A DNA stretch of 64,000 bases from Mycolicibacterium insubricum (GCF_010731615.1 NZ_AP022618.1:496001-560000), one strand, 5' to 3'. Numbered from the stretch's first letter, positions 15,967 through 24,763 are shown. Numbers and translations: made by a program. The notes: a model not told the origin generated them from the sequence alone.

Positions 15967-18900
15967 TCAGTCCGGCCGCCCGACCAGCACGCCCTCGATC
16001 TCCCCCTCGACGGTCACCAGCTGGCCCCGGCCGGGCGGCAGCTGCTGGGCGCTGATCCGGCCGAACACCTTCACCGTGGTGGGGTCGTTGTCCATGAACA
16101 GCGTCGGCGCCCGCGAGCTGGTCAACCGGGCGACCAACGGATTCATCACCGCCGCCGCGGCCCAGTTGCCGGGCAGCCGGGCCGCCACCACGTGCAGCCC
16201 GATCTCTCGGCTGCGTTCGATCAACGGCCACAGCGGCGCGCTGGCGGCGGCCTTGCCCAGCACCACTCCGGCGGCCCGCAGTTCCTGTTCGTCGTCGATG
16301 AGCACCAGGTGGTGCGGTCCCGTCCAGGGTTTGCGGTTCAGCAGTTCCTCCTGGCTCAGGCCCGACGGCGGCAGCCGCAGCGTCAGTTCCGCGGCCAGTC
16401 CGGCCAGCGCCTCGTCGATGTCGTCGGCGGTGTACGCGTAGCCGGTGACGTGCGGCCCCTGGACCCGGCCGATCAGGCTGGTCTTGGGGTCGATGATGGT
16501 GATGTGCAGCTGGTCGGGGGTCAGCCGGGACATCGCCGCCTGGCCGATCGCCGCCAGCGCGGTGGTCTTGCCACAGCCCTGGCGCCCGACGATCAGCAGG
16601 TTGGGCAGCACCGCGGCCGGCAGCACCACCGGCGCCAGCGCCCGCTCCCCCAGCGCGAACGGGAGGTTCAGCGGGTCCGCGGCGCCCGGGGTCGCGTCGA
16701 ACGCCGTCAGCACCGACGACAGGGCGATCCGCTGCGGCAGCCGGGCCAGGGTGTCGACCCGCGCCACCCCGGTCAACTCGGCGATCGCCCGGCCGGTGTC
16801 GCGGGTGGAGAGCCGGTTGCCGCCGGCGTCGAGGATCTCCGGCAGGCCCATCAGCAACTCGTGCCCGCCCGCGGTGACACCGAATCCGGGCCGGTCCGGT
16901 ACCCGTCGGGCGGCGCGCCGGTGGTCGATCCCCGTCCCCATCTGGGTCTCGTCGGGATTGCTCAGCCGCAGCTGGATCCGGGCGTTGGAGATGTTGATCA
17001 GCGCCTGACGTTGCCCGACCAGCCAACCGCCGGCGCTACTCATCACGTGAATGCCGTAGGACAGGCCCTGGCGGGCCAGGGCGATCACCCGGTCCCCGGT
17101 TGCCATGTCCTTCTCGTAGAGGTCGCCGAAGTTGTCGACCACCAGGAACACGTCGCCGAAGTGGTCATCGGGATCGGTGCCCCGACTGTCGGCGTCCCGC
17201 CCGAAACGCCGGTCTCGGAACTCGGCGATGTCGATCTGGAACGCCTTGAACGCCGCCTCCCGCGCGTCTCGCAGCGCCTCCAGGGTTGCCAGGGTCCGCG
17301 CCACGCCCTCGGCGTCGGTCATCGACACCACCGCCGCCACGTGCGGCAGCTCCTCGGCCGGGAACAGCGCCGAGCCGATGCCGTAGAAGGTGATCCGTTC
17401 GGGTCGGTACATCAGCGCCGCGGTGGTCATCAGGGTCATCAGGGCGGTGGACTTTCCGCGCTGGGTGGTGCCGACCACCATCACGTTGTCCATCGCCGCG
17501 TCGACGACGTGCACCCGCTGGGTGTGATCCTCGGGCAGATCCTCGATGCCGGCCGGGAACACCAGTCCCGGGTTGTCGCCGTAGTCCTGCTGCCACGGTT
17601 TGCCCCGCCATGCCTGAACCAGCCGGTCGGCGGTTTCGGGTGCTTCCAGTGGCGGCAGCCAGATCCGGTGGGGCGCCCGGGCCGGATGCGCGACGAGGGC
17701 GTCGCGGATCACCTCGAGCAGCTTCATCCGCTTGAAACCGTCGTCGTGGTACAGGAATTCATCGGGTTCGGGTTCGACGTCGACGGCAGCCAGTGCGGCG
17801 GCGTCCGCCTCCGACAGTGGCTGGTGCTGCCAGGTCAGCGCCCGTGGACGGTCGAGGGACAGGTCGACCGTGGCGGGGCCGCAGTCGGCCTTGGGCACGA
17901 CGAACGGCGTCGACACGTAGAAGCAGCGGAACTGTTCGAGCTCCCGGGGACCGACCTTGAGCAACGCGTACCCGTTGTCCTGCGACGGCAGGTGCAGCGC
18001 GGCGTCGCTGCCGATCACATCGCGGGAGTCCTCGGCCGTCTCGGCGCGCAGGGCGACCCGAAAGGCGATGTTGCTCTTGGCCTTACTCAGCGAGGAAAGG
18101 TCCAGGCGTTGCCCGCCGAGGGTGAAGAAGACGTTGCAGCCGCGGCCCTCCTGGCCGATGTGGATCACCAGGTCGATCCAGTCCGGGTGGTGATGAAACA
18201 GCTCCAGGTATTCGTCGATGATCACCAGCAGGATCGGCACCGGCTCCAGATCCCGGCCGGCCAGCCGCATCTCCTCGTACTCGTTGGCGTCCCGTGCTCC
18301 GGCCTGTTTGAACAATCGGTAACGACGGGCGATTTCACCGTTGACGGCCTTGCGCATCCGCTCGGCCAGATGCCGGTCGTCCTTACCCAGGTTCGACAGC
18401 GAACCGGCCACGTGCGGCAGCCCGGCCAGGTCCTGGGCGGCGGATTCGAACTTCATGTCGACGAAGATGATGTTGAACGTCTCCGGCGAATGGGTGAGTG
18501 CGATCCCGTTGCACAGCGCCAGGAAGTATTCCGACTTCCCGGATCCCGACGTGCCGATCACCACCGAGTGGAAGCCGTATCCGCCGAAGTCCTTGGCCCG
18601 CAACGAGATGTTCTGCAGCTCGCCGCCCGGTTTCACCCCGACCGGAACGGTCGCCCACAGCGGGTCGGCGCGGCCGCGCCGCTGCGCCCACAGTCGGTCG
18701 ATGTCGAGCCGGCGCGGGTCGGTGATACCGAGGGCCCGCAGCAGCTCCGCGCCCTGGCCCGGCGTCTCCGCCTGTTCGCCGGCACCCAGTGGCGTCCAGC
18801 GCGCCAACGCGCGCGCATACCGGGCGGCCGTCGACTCCGACAGCTCGTCGGGCTTGGCGTAGAACGATCCGCCGTGCCGCAGCACACCGTCGTGCAGCTC

Positions 18901-20046
18901 GAATCGCTCGTCGTCGCAGGAGAATCCGACGCCGACGCCGGGCCGCGCGGCCAGTCGCAGCACGGTGATGCCGGACATGCCCATCCGGCCGGTCACCCCC
19001 TCCCAAGCGTCCGGGGCGGTGACGGCGTCGTCGACGATCAGCCAGTGCGGGCGCGGGCGGTCGGTTCCCCGGGCCATCGGCGAGGGCATCGACACCGGAC
19101 TGGCGGTACTCGGCGGGCTCCACGGACCGCGGCTCTTGTGGTGCAGTTCGGCGTCGAGCTCCTCCTCCAGTTCACCCGGTGAGGCGAACACCAGCCGCCG
19201 GGGTCCGCAGGCGTCGAAGCGGGTGTCGTGTTGGTTGTGCGGCAGCCACAGTAGCCACGCCCAGTGCTCGGGGTGCCGGGTGACCAGCAGGATCTTCACC
19301 TCGGCCGGACTGTGGTAGGCGGCCACCGAGCACAGCGCGGCCCGGGCAACCGCGCGCCGCTGCGCCGCATCGTCGCCGATCACCGAGAATCCGGGCCGCG
19401 ACCGCAGGCTGAGCACCTTGCCGATGTCGCGAATCCTGCTCTGCTCCAGGATGAAATCGCGCAGCGCGCCGCCGGTGACCGGTTCGAGTTCTTCGCCGAC
19501 GGGCACCTCGGGCCATTGCAGCGATACCGCGGAGTCCGCGGCCTGCTGGATCCCGATGCCGATGCGTACGTCCAGGAAGTCGGGGTCGGCCGGGCGCCGC
19601 TCCCACATCCGCGGACTGCCGATGACCGCGTCGAGTGTGCGCGGGTCGGCGTGGACGAACTGCTGACCGCGCCGCTGCTGGTCGGCCGCGCGCTGGATCT
19701 CGTCGCGGTCATCGTCGAGCTGGCGCAGGTATCCGCGGCGCTGCCGCTCCAGTTCTCCCCAGCCGATCCGGCGACCGCGGCCCAGCCGGCCGCTGAACAT
19801 CATGGCGCCGAATCCGACGAGACCGATCATCGGGAAGAAGCCCGACTGCAGCGATCGCACGCCGGAGGCGTACATCACCACCAGGGTCCCGATGATGCCG
19901 ACCAGCAGCGCCGGGATGGCAATCATCAGCAGGATGTTTCGGGGTTCCCGCTCCGGCAGGGCCAGCGGCGCGGCGACGGCCACCCGCGCCGGAGGCAGAA
20001 CCGGCGGTGGAATCCGTTGCGGACGAACGTATCCGCGCTTCGACAC
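15967..20046 (-). CDS. eccC: Type VII secretion ATPase EccC (single polypeptide, three NTPase domains)
   Basis: A 1359-aa motor ATPase of ESX secretion systems, which recognises substrates and powers export through the inner membrane. Two N-terminal membrane helices (NILLMIAIPALLVGIIGTLVV, FFPMIGLVGFGAMMF) are followed by three FtsK-like domains. Walker A motifs are GTSGSGKS (about residue 498), GTTQRGKST (about 860) and GRQGCGKTT (about 1153); Walker B sites are LLVIIDEY, VFLVVDNF and LVLIDDE. All three look intact. Unlike ESX-1, the protein is not split into EccCa/EccCb. The GTG at 20046 lies 1 bp after the eccB stop. No esx, eccD, eccE or mycP gene is nearby. Confidence 0.95.
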   Translation of the reverse strand: MSKRGYVRPQRIPPPVLPPARVAVAAPLALPEREPRNILLMIAIPALLVGIIGTLVVMYASGVRSLQSGFFPMIGLVGFGAMMFSGRLGRGRRIGWGELERQRRGYLRQLDDDRDEIQRAADQQRRGQQFVHADPRTLDAVIGSPRMWERRPADPDFLDVRIGIGIQQAADSAVSLQWPEVPVGEELEPVTGGALRDFILEQSRIRDIGKVLSLRSRPGFSVIGDDAAQRRAVARAALCSVAAYHSPAEVKILLVTRHPEHWAWLLWLPHNQHDTRFDACGPRRLVFASPGELEEELDAELHHKSRGPWSPPSTASPVSMPSPMARGTDRPRPHWLIVDDAVTAPDAWEGVTGRMGMSGITVLRLAARPGVGVGFSCDDERFELHDGVLRHGGSFYAKPDELSESTAARYARALARWTPLGAGEQAETPGQGAELLRALGITDPRRLDIDRLWAQRRGRADPLWATVPVGVKPGGELQNISLRAKDFGGYGFHSVVIGTSGSGKSEYFLALCNGIALTHSPETFNIIFVDMKFESAAQDLAGLPHVAGSLSNLGKDDRHLAERMRKAVNGEIARRYRLFKQAGARDANEYEEMRLAGRDLEPVPILLVIIDEYLELFHHHPDWIDLVIHIGQEGRGCNVFFTLGGQRLDLSSLSKAKSNIAFRVALRAETAEDSRDVIGSDAALHLPSQDNGYALLKVGPRELEQFRCFYVSTPFVVPKADCGPATVDLSLDRPRALTWQHQPLSEADAAALAAVDVEPEPDEFLYHDDGFKRMKLLEVIRDALVAHPARAPHRIWLPPLEAPETADRLVQAWRGKPWQQDYGDNPGLVFPAGIEDLPEDHTQRVHVVDAAMDNVMVVGTTQRGKSTALMTLMTTAALMYRPERITFYGIGSALFPAEELPHVAAVVSMTDAEGVARTLATLEALRDAREAAFKAFQIDIAEFRDRRFGRDADSRGTDPDDHFGDVFLVVDNFGDLYEKDMATGDRVIALARQGLSYGIHVMSSAGGWLVGQRQALINISNARIQLRLSNPDETQMGTGIDHRRAARRVPDRPGFGVTAGGHELLMGLPEILDAGGNRLSTRDTGRAIAELTGVARVDTLARLPQRIALSSVLTAFDATPGAADPLNLPFALGERALAPVVLPAAVLPNLLIVGRQGCGKTTALAAIGQAAMSRLTPDQLHITIIDPKTSLIGRVQGPHVTGYAYTADDIDEALAGLAAELTLRLPPSGLSQEELLNRKPWTGPHHLVLIDDEQELRAAGVVLGKAAASAPLWPLIERSREIGLHVVAARLPGNWAAAAVMNPLVARLTSSRAPTLFMDNDPTTVKVFGRISAQQLPPGRGQLVTVEGEIEGVLVGRPD

Positions 20047-20047
20047 G

Positions 20048-21487
20048 TCAGCCGCCGCCGATCGCGTCCCGGGCGGCCAATGCCGCCGGCCGGGTGACGG
20101 CCGGTCCCGCGGCGAAGGTGCGCAACAACGGCCAGGGTGCCTGCACGACGTCGCCGGCGTCGATACCCAGCGCCGAGAGCGTCGCCTCATCCCAGTCGAT
20201 GCCGAACCGGACCCCCTGCGGGGAGATCCAGAACAGGCTCTCCCGAGTCTCGGTCTCCGGTGCGGCACTGGTGCTGGCCACCAGGTTCGCCGCACCCGGC
20301 AGCACCAGGGTCTGGTCCGCCTCCACCGAGTCGGGTCGCCGGTCCTCACGTACCAGCGACACCAGTCGCGGGTCCTGGGACTGCGGGATCGGCAATCCCC
20401 GCCCGGACAGCACCCGGGTGACCGACCGGCGGTCGGTGGCCAGCTTCGCCCAGGACACGCAGGTGACCGGGTTGGTGGCGGTGTCGACGAACTCCAGGCG
20501 TCGATCCGGGTAGTAGTCGACCGCGAGTGCGTCGACGGCGGGCAGCCCGATCAACCTGTCCGGCGAGATCGGCTGCGGCGCGGTGCTGCCCTGGTGCACG
20601 GCGGTGCGCAACAGGTCGGCGACGAATCGGCTGACCGACTGGACCCCGTCGGCCAGCAGCACGTGGTAGCCCGACGGGGTGCCGCCGGCGTCGTGGGTGG
20701 CCAGGACAGTACCGACCGGGGTGCCGTCCAACCACCGCGACGGGGTGCCCGCGCCCGGCACGACGGGCACGATCAGCGGCTCGGTCGCCGGCAGCGCGTC
20801 GTAGAGCGCGGTGGAGATCGGGATGGGCCGGGTTACCCCCGGGTCGAGCCCCAGGTTGAACGTCAGGGTTCGGTCCGTCGGGTCGATCCGGGACCGCTGC
20901 CCGTTCCAGACGACGTGGGTGGCTCCCGCGTGGCTGACCAGGATGGCGCGGTCGGGGGCCAGCTCGTCGGCACGGCCGCCGGTGGTCGGGGTGCCCGCGA
21001 TGGCGGTCACCCGGATCGCCGAGCCATGACCCGGTGCGGTGTCGCACAGCGTCCACGCCGAGTTTCCGCGGGTGACGGCGAGTTCCTCGGGGGCACCGGG
21101 GATTCCGATCATCGGGCCGGTCGGGTGGCGGGCGATTTCCGAGGCGCTGACCCAGGTGGGCGCCTCCGAGCTGCCGGTGGCCAGCCGCGCCGAGGTGAGG
21201 TTGAGCGCGGGATGCAGCCGCCCGTCGATACGCGCGTAGACCGCTCCGGTCCGGCGGTCTCCGACGATGCTGGCCTCCCCCACCAGCCCCGCCGGTTTGA
21301 GGACGTGCAGCAGCGCCATCCAGCCCACGCCGATCAGCACGAACAACATGCCCAGTGCCAGGGCGGCCTGTTGCTTGCGGTCGTCGTGCTTCATCCGGAC
21401 GGAGAACCGGGTGATGGCGGCGCGCAACCGCCGGTTGTAGAACAGGTGTCCGGAGTTCTGGTCTCGGTTGGAGAGGTTCAGCGGCAT
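20048..21487 (-). CDS. eccB: Type VII secretion core protein EccB
   Basis: A 479-aa membrane component of the ESX inner-membrane complex. The N-terminus is basic and cytoplasmic (LSNRDQNSGHLFYNRRLRAAI, with the family motif HLFYNRR). One membrane helix (about residues 42-62, AALALGMLFVLIGVGWMALL) leads to a large periplasmic domain with the family's repeated VTR and GVPE-like segments and two conserved cysteines (LCDTAPG, VTCVSWA). It is tightly coupled to eccC (1-bp gap) and follows the YbaB-like gene by 49 bp. Confidence 0.94.
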   Translation of the reverse strand: MPLNLSNRDQNSGHLFYNRRLRAAITRFSVRMKHDDRKQQAALALGMLFVLIGVGWMALLHVLKPAGLVGEASIVGDRRTGAVYARIDGRLHPALNLTSARLATGSSEAPTWVSASEIARHPTGPMIGIPGAPEELAVTRGNSAWTLCDTAPGHGSAIRVTAIAGTPTTGGRADELAPDRAILVSHAGATHVVWNGQRSRIDPTDRTLTFNLGLDPGVTRPIPISTALYDALPATEPLIVPVVPGAGTPSRWLDGTPVGTVLATHDAGGTPSGYHVLLADGVQSVSRFVADLLRTAVHQGSTAPQPISPDRLIGLPAVDALAVDYYPDRRLEFVDTATNPVTCVSWAKLATDRRSVTRVLSGRGLPIPQSQDPRLVSLVREDRRPDSVEADQTLVLPGAANLVASTSAAPETETRESLFWISPQGVRFGIDWDEATLSALGIDAGDVVQAPWPLLRTFAAGPAVTRPAALAARDAIGGG

Positions 21488-21536
21488 GGCATCCGCCCGT
21501 GGAGTCCGGGCCGATGTCGCGCCGCCGGCCGGAGGG

Positions 21537-21845
21537 TCATTGCAGTTCGCTGCCGTAGCGGGCCAGGTTGTCGGCGTATGCCTCGTCGCGGAGTGCCGCG
21601 AAGACGCTGTTGATCCGGTCGGCGAGTTCGTCGTGGGTGTATTCGGTGACCGTGTGGGCGCCCAGGACCAGTTCGAGTAACCGGCCGTCGGCGTTGACGA
21701 CGGCGCGTACGTCGCCGAGGTCGGCGGTGTAGGTGATGTGCTCGGCCTCGCTGACCAGGGCCTCCCAGCGGTCGGCGGCCGCGGTCAGGTCGGCCAGTAC
21801 CGCCTCGACCAGGGCCCGGTCCTCGCCGGGGTCGTTGACCGTCAC
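21537..21845 (-). CDS. YbaB/EbfC-like small protein, EspL type
   Basis: A 102-aa protein with the pattern of the YbaB/EbfC nucleoid-protein fold: a helical start, then DLGDVRAVVNADGRLLELVLGAHT (strand-turn-strand) and a long C-terminal helix (DELADRINSVFAALRDEAYADN). ESX-1 encodes a protein of this family, EspL, so its place at the head of an eccB-eccC unit fits an ESX-associated role. The biochemical role is unknown. It is the first gene of the leftward unit and is divergent from a short plus-strand ORF. Confidence 0.75.
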   Translation of the reverse strand: MTVNDPGEDRALVEAVLADLTAAADRWEALVSEAEHITYTADLGDVRAVVNADGRLLELVLGAHTVTEYTHDELADRINSVFAALRDEAYADNLARYGSELQ

Positions 21846-21950
21846 CTCATCCTCACCCCCCGCGCTCGAGCGTACGACCGAACCGGCGTACTCCCAAGGG
21901 GTTGGGACAACTGAATTGTGCGACCCGGTGCCGGGCAGTACCGTGCGGTG

Positions 21951-22106
21951 ATGGCCGAGGTGTCGTTACAGCAGCAGTTGGACGAGGTGCGCGCGCTGCT
22001 GTCCCGCGCCCGGGCGCTGTTCGGCGCGAATCCCGTTGAGCCGCCTGCTGATTTCGTGCCGGAAATCGTGTCGCCCGGTGCTACCCCCGGCGCTCGGCGC
22101 GTTTGA
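21951..22106 (+). pseudogene. Short ORF resembling the N-terminus of the NlpC/P60 gene; probable truncated remnant
   Basis: A 51-codon ORF. Its segment LLSRARALFGANP (about residues 13-25) resembles LLTRAHALFLGES at the start of the NlpC/P60 protein encoded at 24774-25592. After ~35 residues it runs into low-complexity sequence and stops inside the end of the DUF2694 gene on the other strand. The simplest reading is the surviving 5' end of an ESX-associated gene cut at a rearrangement point. A true small protein is not excluded. It separates the eccB-eccC unit from the EspC-type unit. Confidence 0.45.
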
Positions 22107-22392
22107 GCCGATGCTCCAGCAGGTGTTCCCGGGCGGTCGCCAGGTGGGCCGGGGTCGGTAGTTCGTCGGACGGGGTGTGGCCGGCCGCGGTGATCTCCTC
22201 GCGAACCGCCAGCACCGCCATCAGGTGCGAGACCTGCCCGGCCCGGGTGATGGCCTCCGCCAGGCTGGCCGCATCGGTGCGCAGCGCACCCTCGGTCAGG
22301 ATGACGCTGTCCAGGTAGCCGCCCCGGGTGCTGCGGAACAGGATGTGTCCGCTGGGATGGGGGGCGTCGAACGCCGGATCCGGTCCGATCAC
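22081..22392 (-). CDS. DUF2694 protein (Rv0028-like)
   Basis: A 103-aa protein beginning VIGPDPAFDAPHPSGHILFRSTRGGYLDSVILTE, with a helical second half. This is a small family confined to mycobacteria, represented by Rv0028 (101 aa). The GTG start overlaps the stop of the EspC-like gene by 4 bp (GTGA), which fixes the start and shows translational coupling. A longer upstream reading would run through the EspC-like gene in another frame. Function is unknown; a chaperone-like role for the coupled secreted protein is only a guess. Confidence 0.85.
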   Translation of the reverse strand: MIGPDPAFDAPHPSGHILFRSTRGGYLDSVILTEGALRTDAASLAEAITRAGQVSHLMAVLAVREEITAAGHTPSDELPTPAHLATAREHLLEHRLKRAERRG

Positions 22393-22706
22393 GGCCGGTC
22401 CTCGAGCAGCGCGCGCAGCCGGGCCGCGCCGTCGGCCTCGTTGCGTTCCCAGAGGTTGGCCGCCTCGTGCAGATGCTGGGCGAGTTGATGGTGCTCGTCG
22501 GCCTGGGCCAGATAGCACTTTCTGCGCTGCTCCAACAGGTCCCGGGCCGCTTCCCGGAACTCACCGAAGATGGGGCCGAGGGAGTCGATGCTGCACTGGA
22601 TGTCGCCGTGCTTTTCCGGCACTGCGCGCAGCTGATCGGCGGCCTCGTCGTGCCGGGCGGCCAGACCGCGCAATTGGGCGGGATCGACGTCGATGTTGTC
22701 GGCCAT
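22389..22706 (-). CDS. EspC-like type VII secretion substrate (Rv0027-like)
   Basis: A 105-aa helical-hairpin protein, the same length as Rv0027. The start MADNIDVDPAQLRGLAARHDEAADQL aligns with EspC ([22 protein letters not shown]). The second helix ends in LHEAANLWERNEADG. In EspC the equivalent site is the export motif YxxxD; here it reads W86-ERN-E90, so tyrosine is replaced by tryptophan. Proteins of this family are exported as folded dimers by ESX systems. A second cysteine-containing segment (RKCYLAQAD) is also present. It is coupled to the DUF2694 gene. Confidence 0.8.
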   Translation of the reverse strand: MADNIDVDPAQLRGLAARHDEAADQLRAVPEKHGDIQCSIDSLGPIFGEFREAARDLLEQRRKCYLAQADEHHQLAQHLHEAANLWERNEADGAARLRALLEDRP

Positions 22707-22734
22707 CGCGGGTTTCCTTTCGGCATGTCCGACC

Positions 22735-24201
22735 CTAGGTGGCCGGGCGGGTGGGTGCAGGGGTTTGTCCGGGTTGGGCTGCGGCGGGCGCTCTCTCAGC
22801 GTCCTCGGCCATCAGCGGTTGCCAACCCAGGAAGTTCGGGCCGCCGACGTTGGCGATCGGCTGCAACTGGCCGTCGAACCAGGCGCGGTTCCCGTCGAGG
22901 GCGACCGCGAGCCGGTCGGTGAACATCGCGATGTCCCCGGACTGCAGCTTCGCCGGGTCCAGCGGGTGCTCGATCGGGGTGTCCGGCGCCGGCACCACGA
23001 TGCCCTGCTGGCGGAACGCGTCGGTGATCGGGGTGCCGGCCAGCGTCGCGGTGAGCGCGGCCGCTATCCGACCGTCGGCGACGGTGACGACGTCGCCGTC
23101 GGGCAGGGTGACCCCGGCGGGTTCGGCCTGCGCCCCGTCGCCGGCGCTCGGTCCGGTCTCAGGGTTCGCGTCCTCGGCCCCACCGGGGTCCGGGTCGGTA
23201 TCCGGGTCGGCGGTCCTCGGGTCGTTGGGATCTGCGAACAGATCCTGCAGTCTCTCCGATGACGCCAGCGGATACCTGTCCGCGGTCGGGGAGGTCCCGA
23301 GTCCGCTCTCCCCGCTGCCGACCGCCGGCATCGACAGCGTCGGCAGGCTCGGCAGGGTGACCGGTGTGCCGCCGCTCTGCCCGACGGGCGTGGTCCCGAC
23401 GGGGGTGCCTGCGGCCGGGGCGCTCTGGGCGGGCTCGGCGCTCGCCGGTGCAGTCGTCGCCGGGGATTCGAGGTAGGGGTCCAGATACGGGTCCGCCGGG
23501 TCGCCGACGCCGTAGGCCTCCGCGGGCGGCGGGGCGGCGGGGTTGGTCGCCCCGCCGGACGTTGGCACGGCCGCACCGGGACTCGTCGCGCCCGGGGTTG
23601 CCGTACCGGGAGTCGTCGCGCCTGCTGCGGACGGGTCCGACGGCGGGGTCGCCGAGGCGCGGTACAGGGCCGACCAGGCGCTGGCCAGCCCTGCGCGGGA
23701 TACCGCGTCCAGGCTCGCATTTTCGATCACCGCGCCGATCTCGCGTAGCTTGCCGATCAGGTACCGCTGGAAGTCCCGGGCGCCGGCCGGGGTGTCCAGG
23801 TCGGTGCGGGTTCGGACCGCGTTCTCGACGTCGGCCTGCAGTCTGTCCAGCGCGGCGGTGCCGTCTGCGGTGACGGCGTGCGCGCTGAGGATGGCGGTGA
23901 CGACGTGCAGGTCCAGCAGGGCGACCGCCGAGTTCTGGTTCGCCAGTGCGGTCTCGGCCAGGTTTATCGCCGACGCCCCCGCGCCGTCGCCCGGTCCGAT
24001 CGGTGCGTGGCTGTCCGGGTCGAACAGCGTGGGGTGGTTGCGCCGGATCGCCTCGACGACGCCCTCCCAGGCCTCCGGTCGTTGGCCGAGCGCCGTCAGG
24101 TCGGTCTGCGCCGGATCCAGTCCCGATCGCCACGCCTCGGGGTCTCCGGTACACCGCGCGACGTGTCCGATGACGCTGAGCACATCGGCGAAAGTGGTCA
24201 C
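22735..24201 (-). CDS. DUF4226 protein with Pro/Ala linker and C-terminal conserved domain (Rv0026-like)
   Basis: A 488-aa protein with no signal peptide and no membrane helix. A helical DUF4226-type region is at about residues 100-185 (ARDFQRYLIGKLREIGAVIENA). A Pro/Ala/Thr/Gly linker of about 170 residues follows, then a C-terminal domain (VTLPDGDVVTVADGRIAAAL to ANVGGPNFLGWQPL) of the kind I recall from Rv3899c and related ESX-2-associated proteins. The shape suggests a secreted or scaffold protein of the ESX locus. The M. tuberculosis counterpart Rv0026 is 448 aa. Function is unknown. Confidence 0.75.
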   Translation of the reverse strand: MTTFADVLSVIGHVARCTGDPEAWRSGLDPAQTDLTALGQRPEAWEGVVEAIRRNHPTLFDPDSHAPIGPGDGAGASAINLAETALANQNSAVALLDLHVVTAILSAHAVTADGTAALDRLQADVENAVRTRTDLDTPAGARDFQRYLIGKLREIGAVIENASLDAVSRAGLASAWSALYRASATPPSDPSAAGATTPGTATPGATSPGAAVPTSGGATNPAAPPPAEAYGVGDPADPYLDPYLESPATTAPASAEPAQSAPAAGTPVGTTPVGQSGGTPVTLPSLPTLSMPAVGSGESGLGTSPTADRYPLASSERLQDLFADPNDPRTADPDTDPDPGGAEDANPETGPSAGDGAQAEPAGVTLPDGDVVTVADGRIAAALTATLAGTPITDAFRQQGIVVPAPDTPIEHPLDPAKLQSGDIAMFTDRLAVALDGNRAWFDGQLQPIANVGGPNFLGWQPLMAEDAERAPAAAQPGQTPAPTRPAT

Positions 24202-24249
24202 GCCGCGGACGCTACCGCCGCTGCCTCAAGGTGCCAATTCAACCCGGGG

Positions 24250-24624
24250 TCAGTCTGTGGATAACCCGGCGCTCTGCCGATAGATCTCGGAAAGTTCCTT
24301 CAGCACAGCAGCTTTAGCCTCGCCGGCGGACTGCGCGTCGGTGACGACCGCACTGATATCGCGCAGCTTTCCGATCAGCAGCCGACGGGTGGCCGCGGCC
24401 TGCTCGGGCGCATCGGCGCCCACCCGGTCACCGGCGGCCACCAGTGCGTCGAGTTCCTCATCGATGCCGTCGAGTCGGCGCAGTGCGGCGTCGACGGCGG
24501 CGTGCGCATCGCGCAGGGTCGCGCGCAGCCGTGCGTCGGCGGCGGCGAGTTCGGCGTCCCGGCGCGCCAACACGGACTGCGCGTCGCTCAGTACCCCGGC
24601 GGCCCGGCCCCGCTGGTCCGACAT
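24250..24624 (-). CDS. Small DUF4226 protein (Rv0025-like)
   Basis: A 124-aa almost entirely helical protein (Rv0025 is 120 aa). The segment AATRRLLIGKLRDISAVVTDAQ matches the ARDFQRYLIGKLREIGAVIENA helix in the next protein, so the two share the DUF4226 module. The ATG at 24624 is chosen over an in-frame start at 24657 because it fits the family length. It has no signal peptide. It is followed by the larger DUF4226 gene after 48 bp. Confidence 0.8.
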   Translation of the reverse strand: MSDQRGRAAGVLSDAQSVLARRDAELAAADARLRATLRDAHAAVDAALRRLDGIDEELDALVAAGDRVGADAPEQAAATRRLLIGKLRDISAVVTDAQSAGEAKAAVLKELSEIYRQSAGLSTD

Positions 24625-24699
24625 GGCCTCACCGTACTCCCGGTCGCCCCCGAGCACACTTCACTCCCGCACCCTCGGGCCGCACTCCCGCTCCCGGCC

Positions 24700-24763
24700 A
24701 TTGACCCAGACCTCACGCCGACGACACGCGCGTTTCGACCGACGTGGATTCTGAACCGATGCC
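24700..24763. repeat. Palindromic repeat element, copy 3
   Basis: A 64-bp element in the 149-bp gap between the NlpC/P60 and DUF4226 genes. TTGACCCAGACCTCACGCCG and GACGTGGATTCTGAACCGAT match the arms of copy 1 (TTGATCCAGACACCACGCCG and GCGTGGGATCTGAACCGAC). It may form a hairpin that lowers readthrough within the operon. Confidence 0.6.

Noticed and set aside
16192..19182. A 996-codon plus-strand open frame opposite eccC
   Set aside because: It is the antisense shadow of a GC-rich gene: its Gln/His/Gly/Val-rich composition has no family pattern, while the minus strand gives a full three-domain EccC.
20047..20349. A 101-residue extension of EccC upstream of 20046
   Set aside because: It runs inside eccB in another frame and has no ESX similarity. 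The GTG one base after the eccB stop fits an operon.
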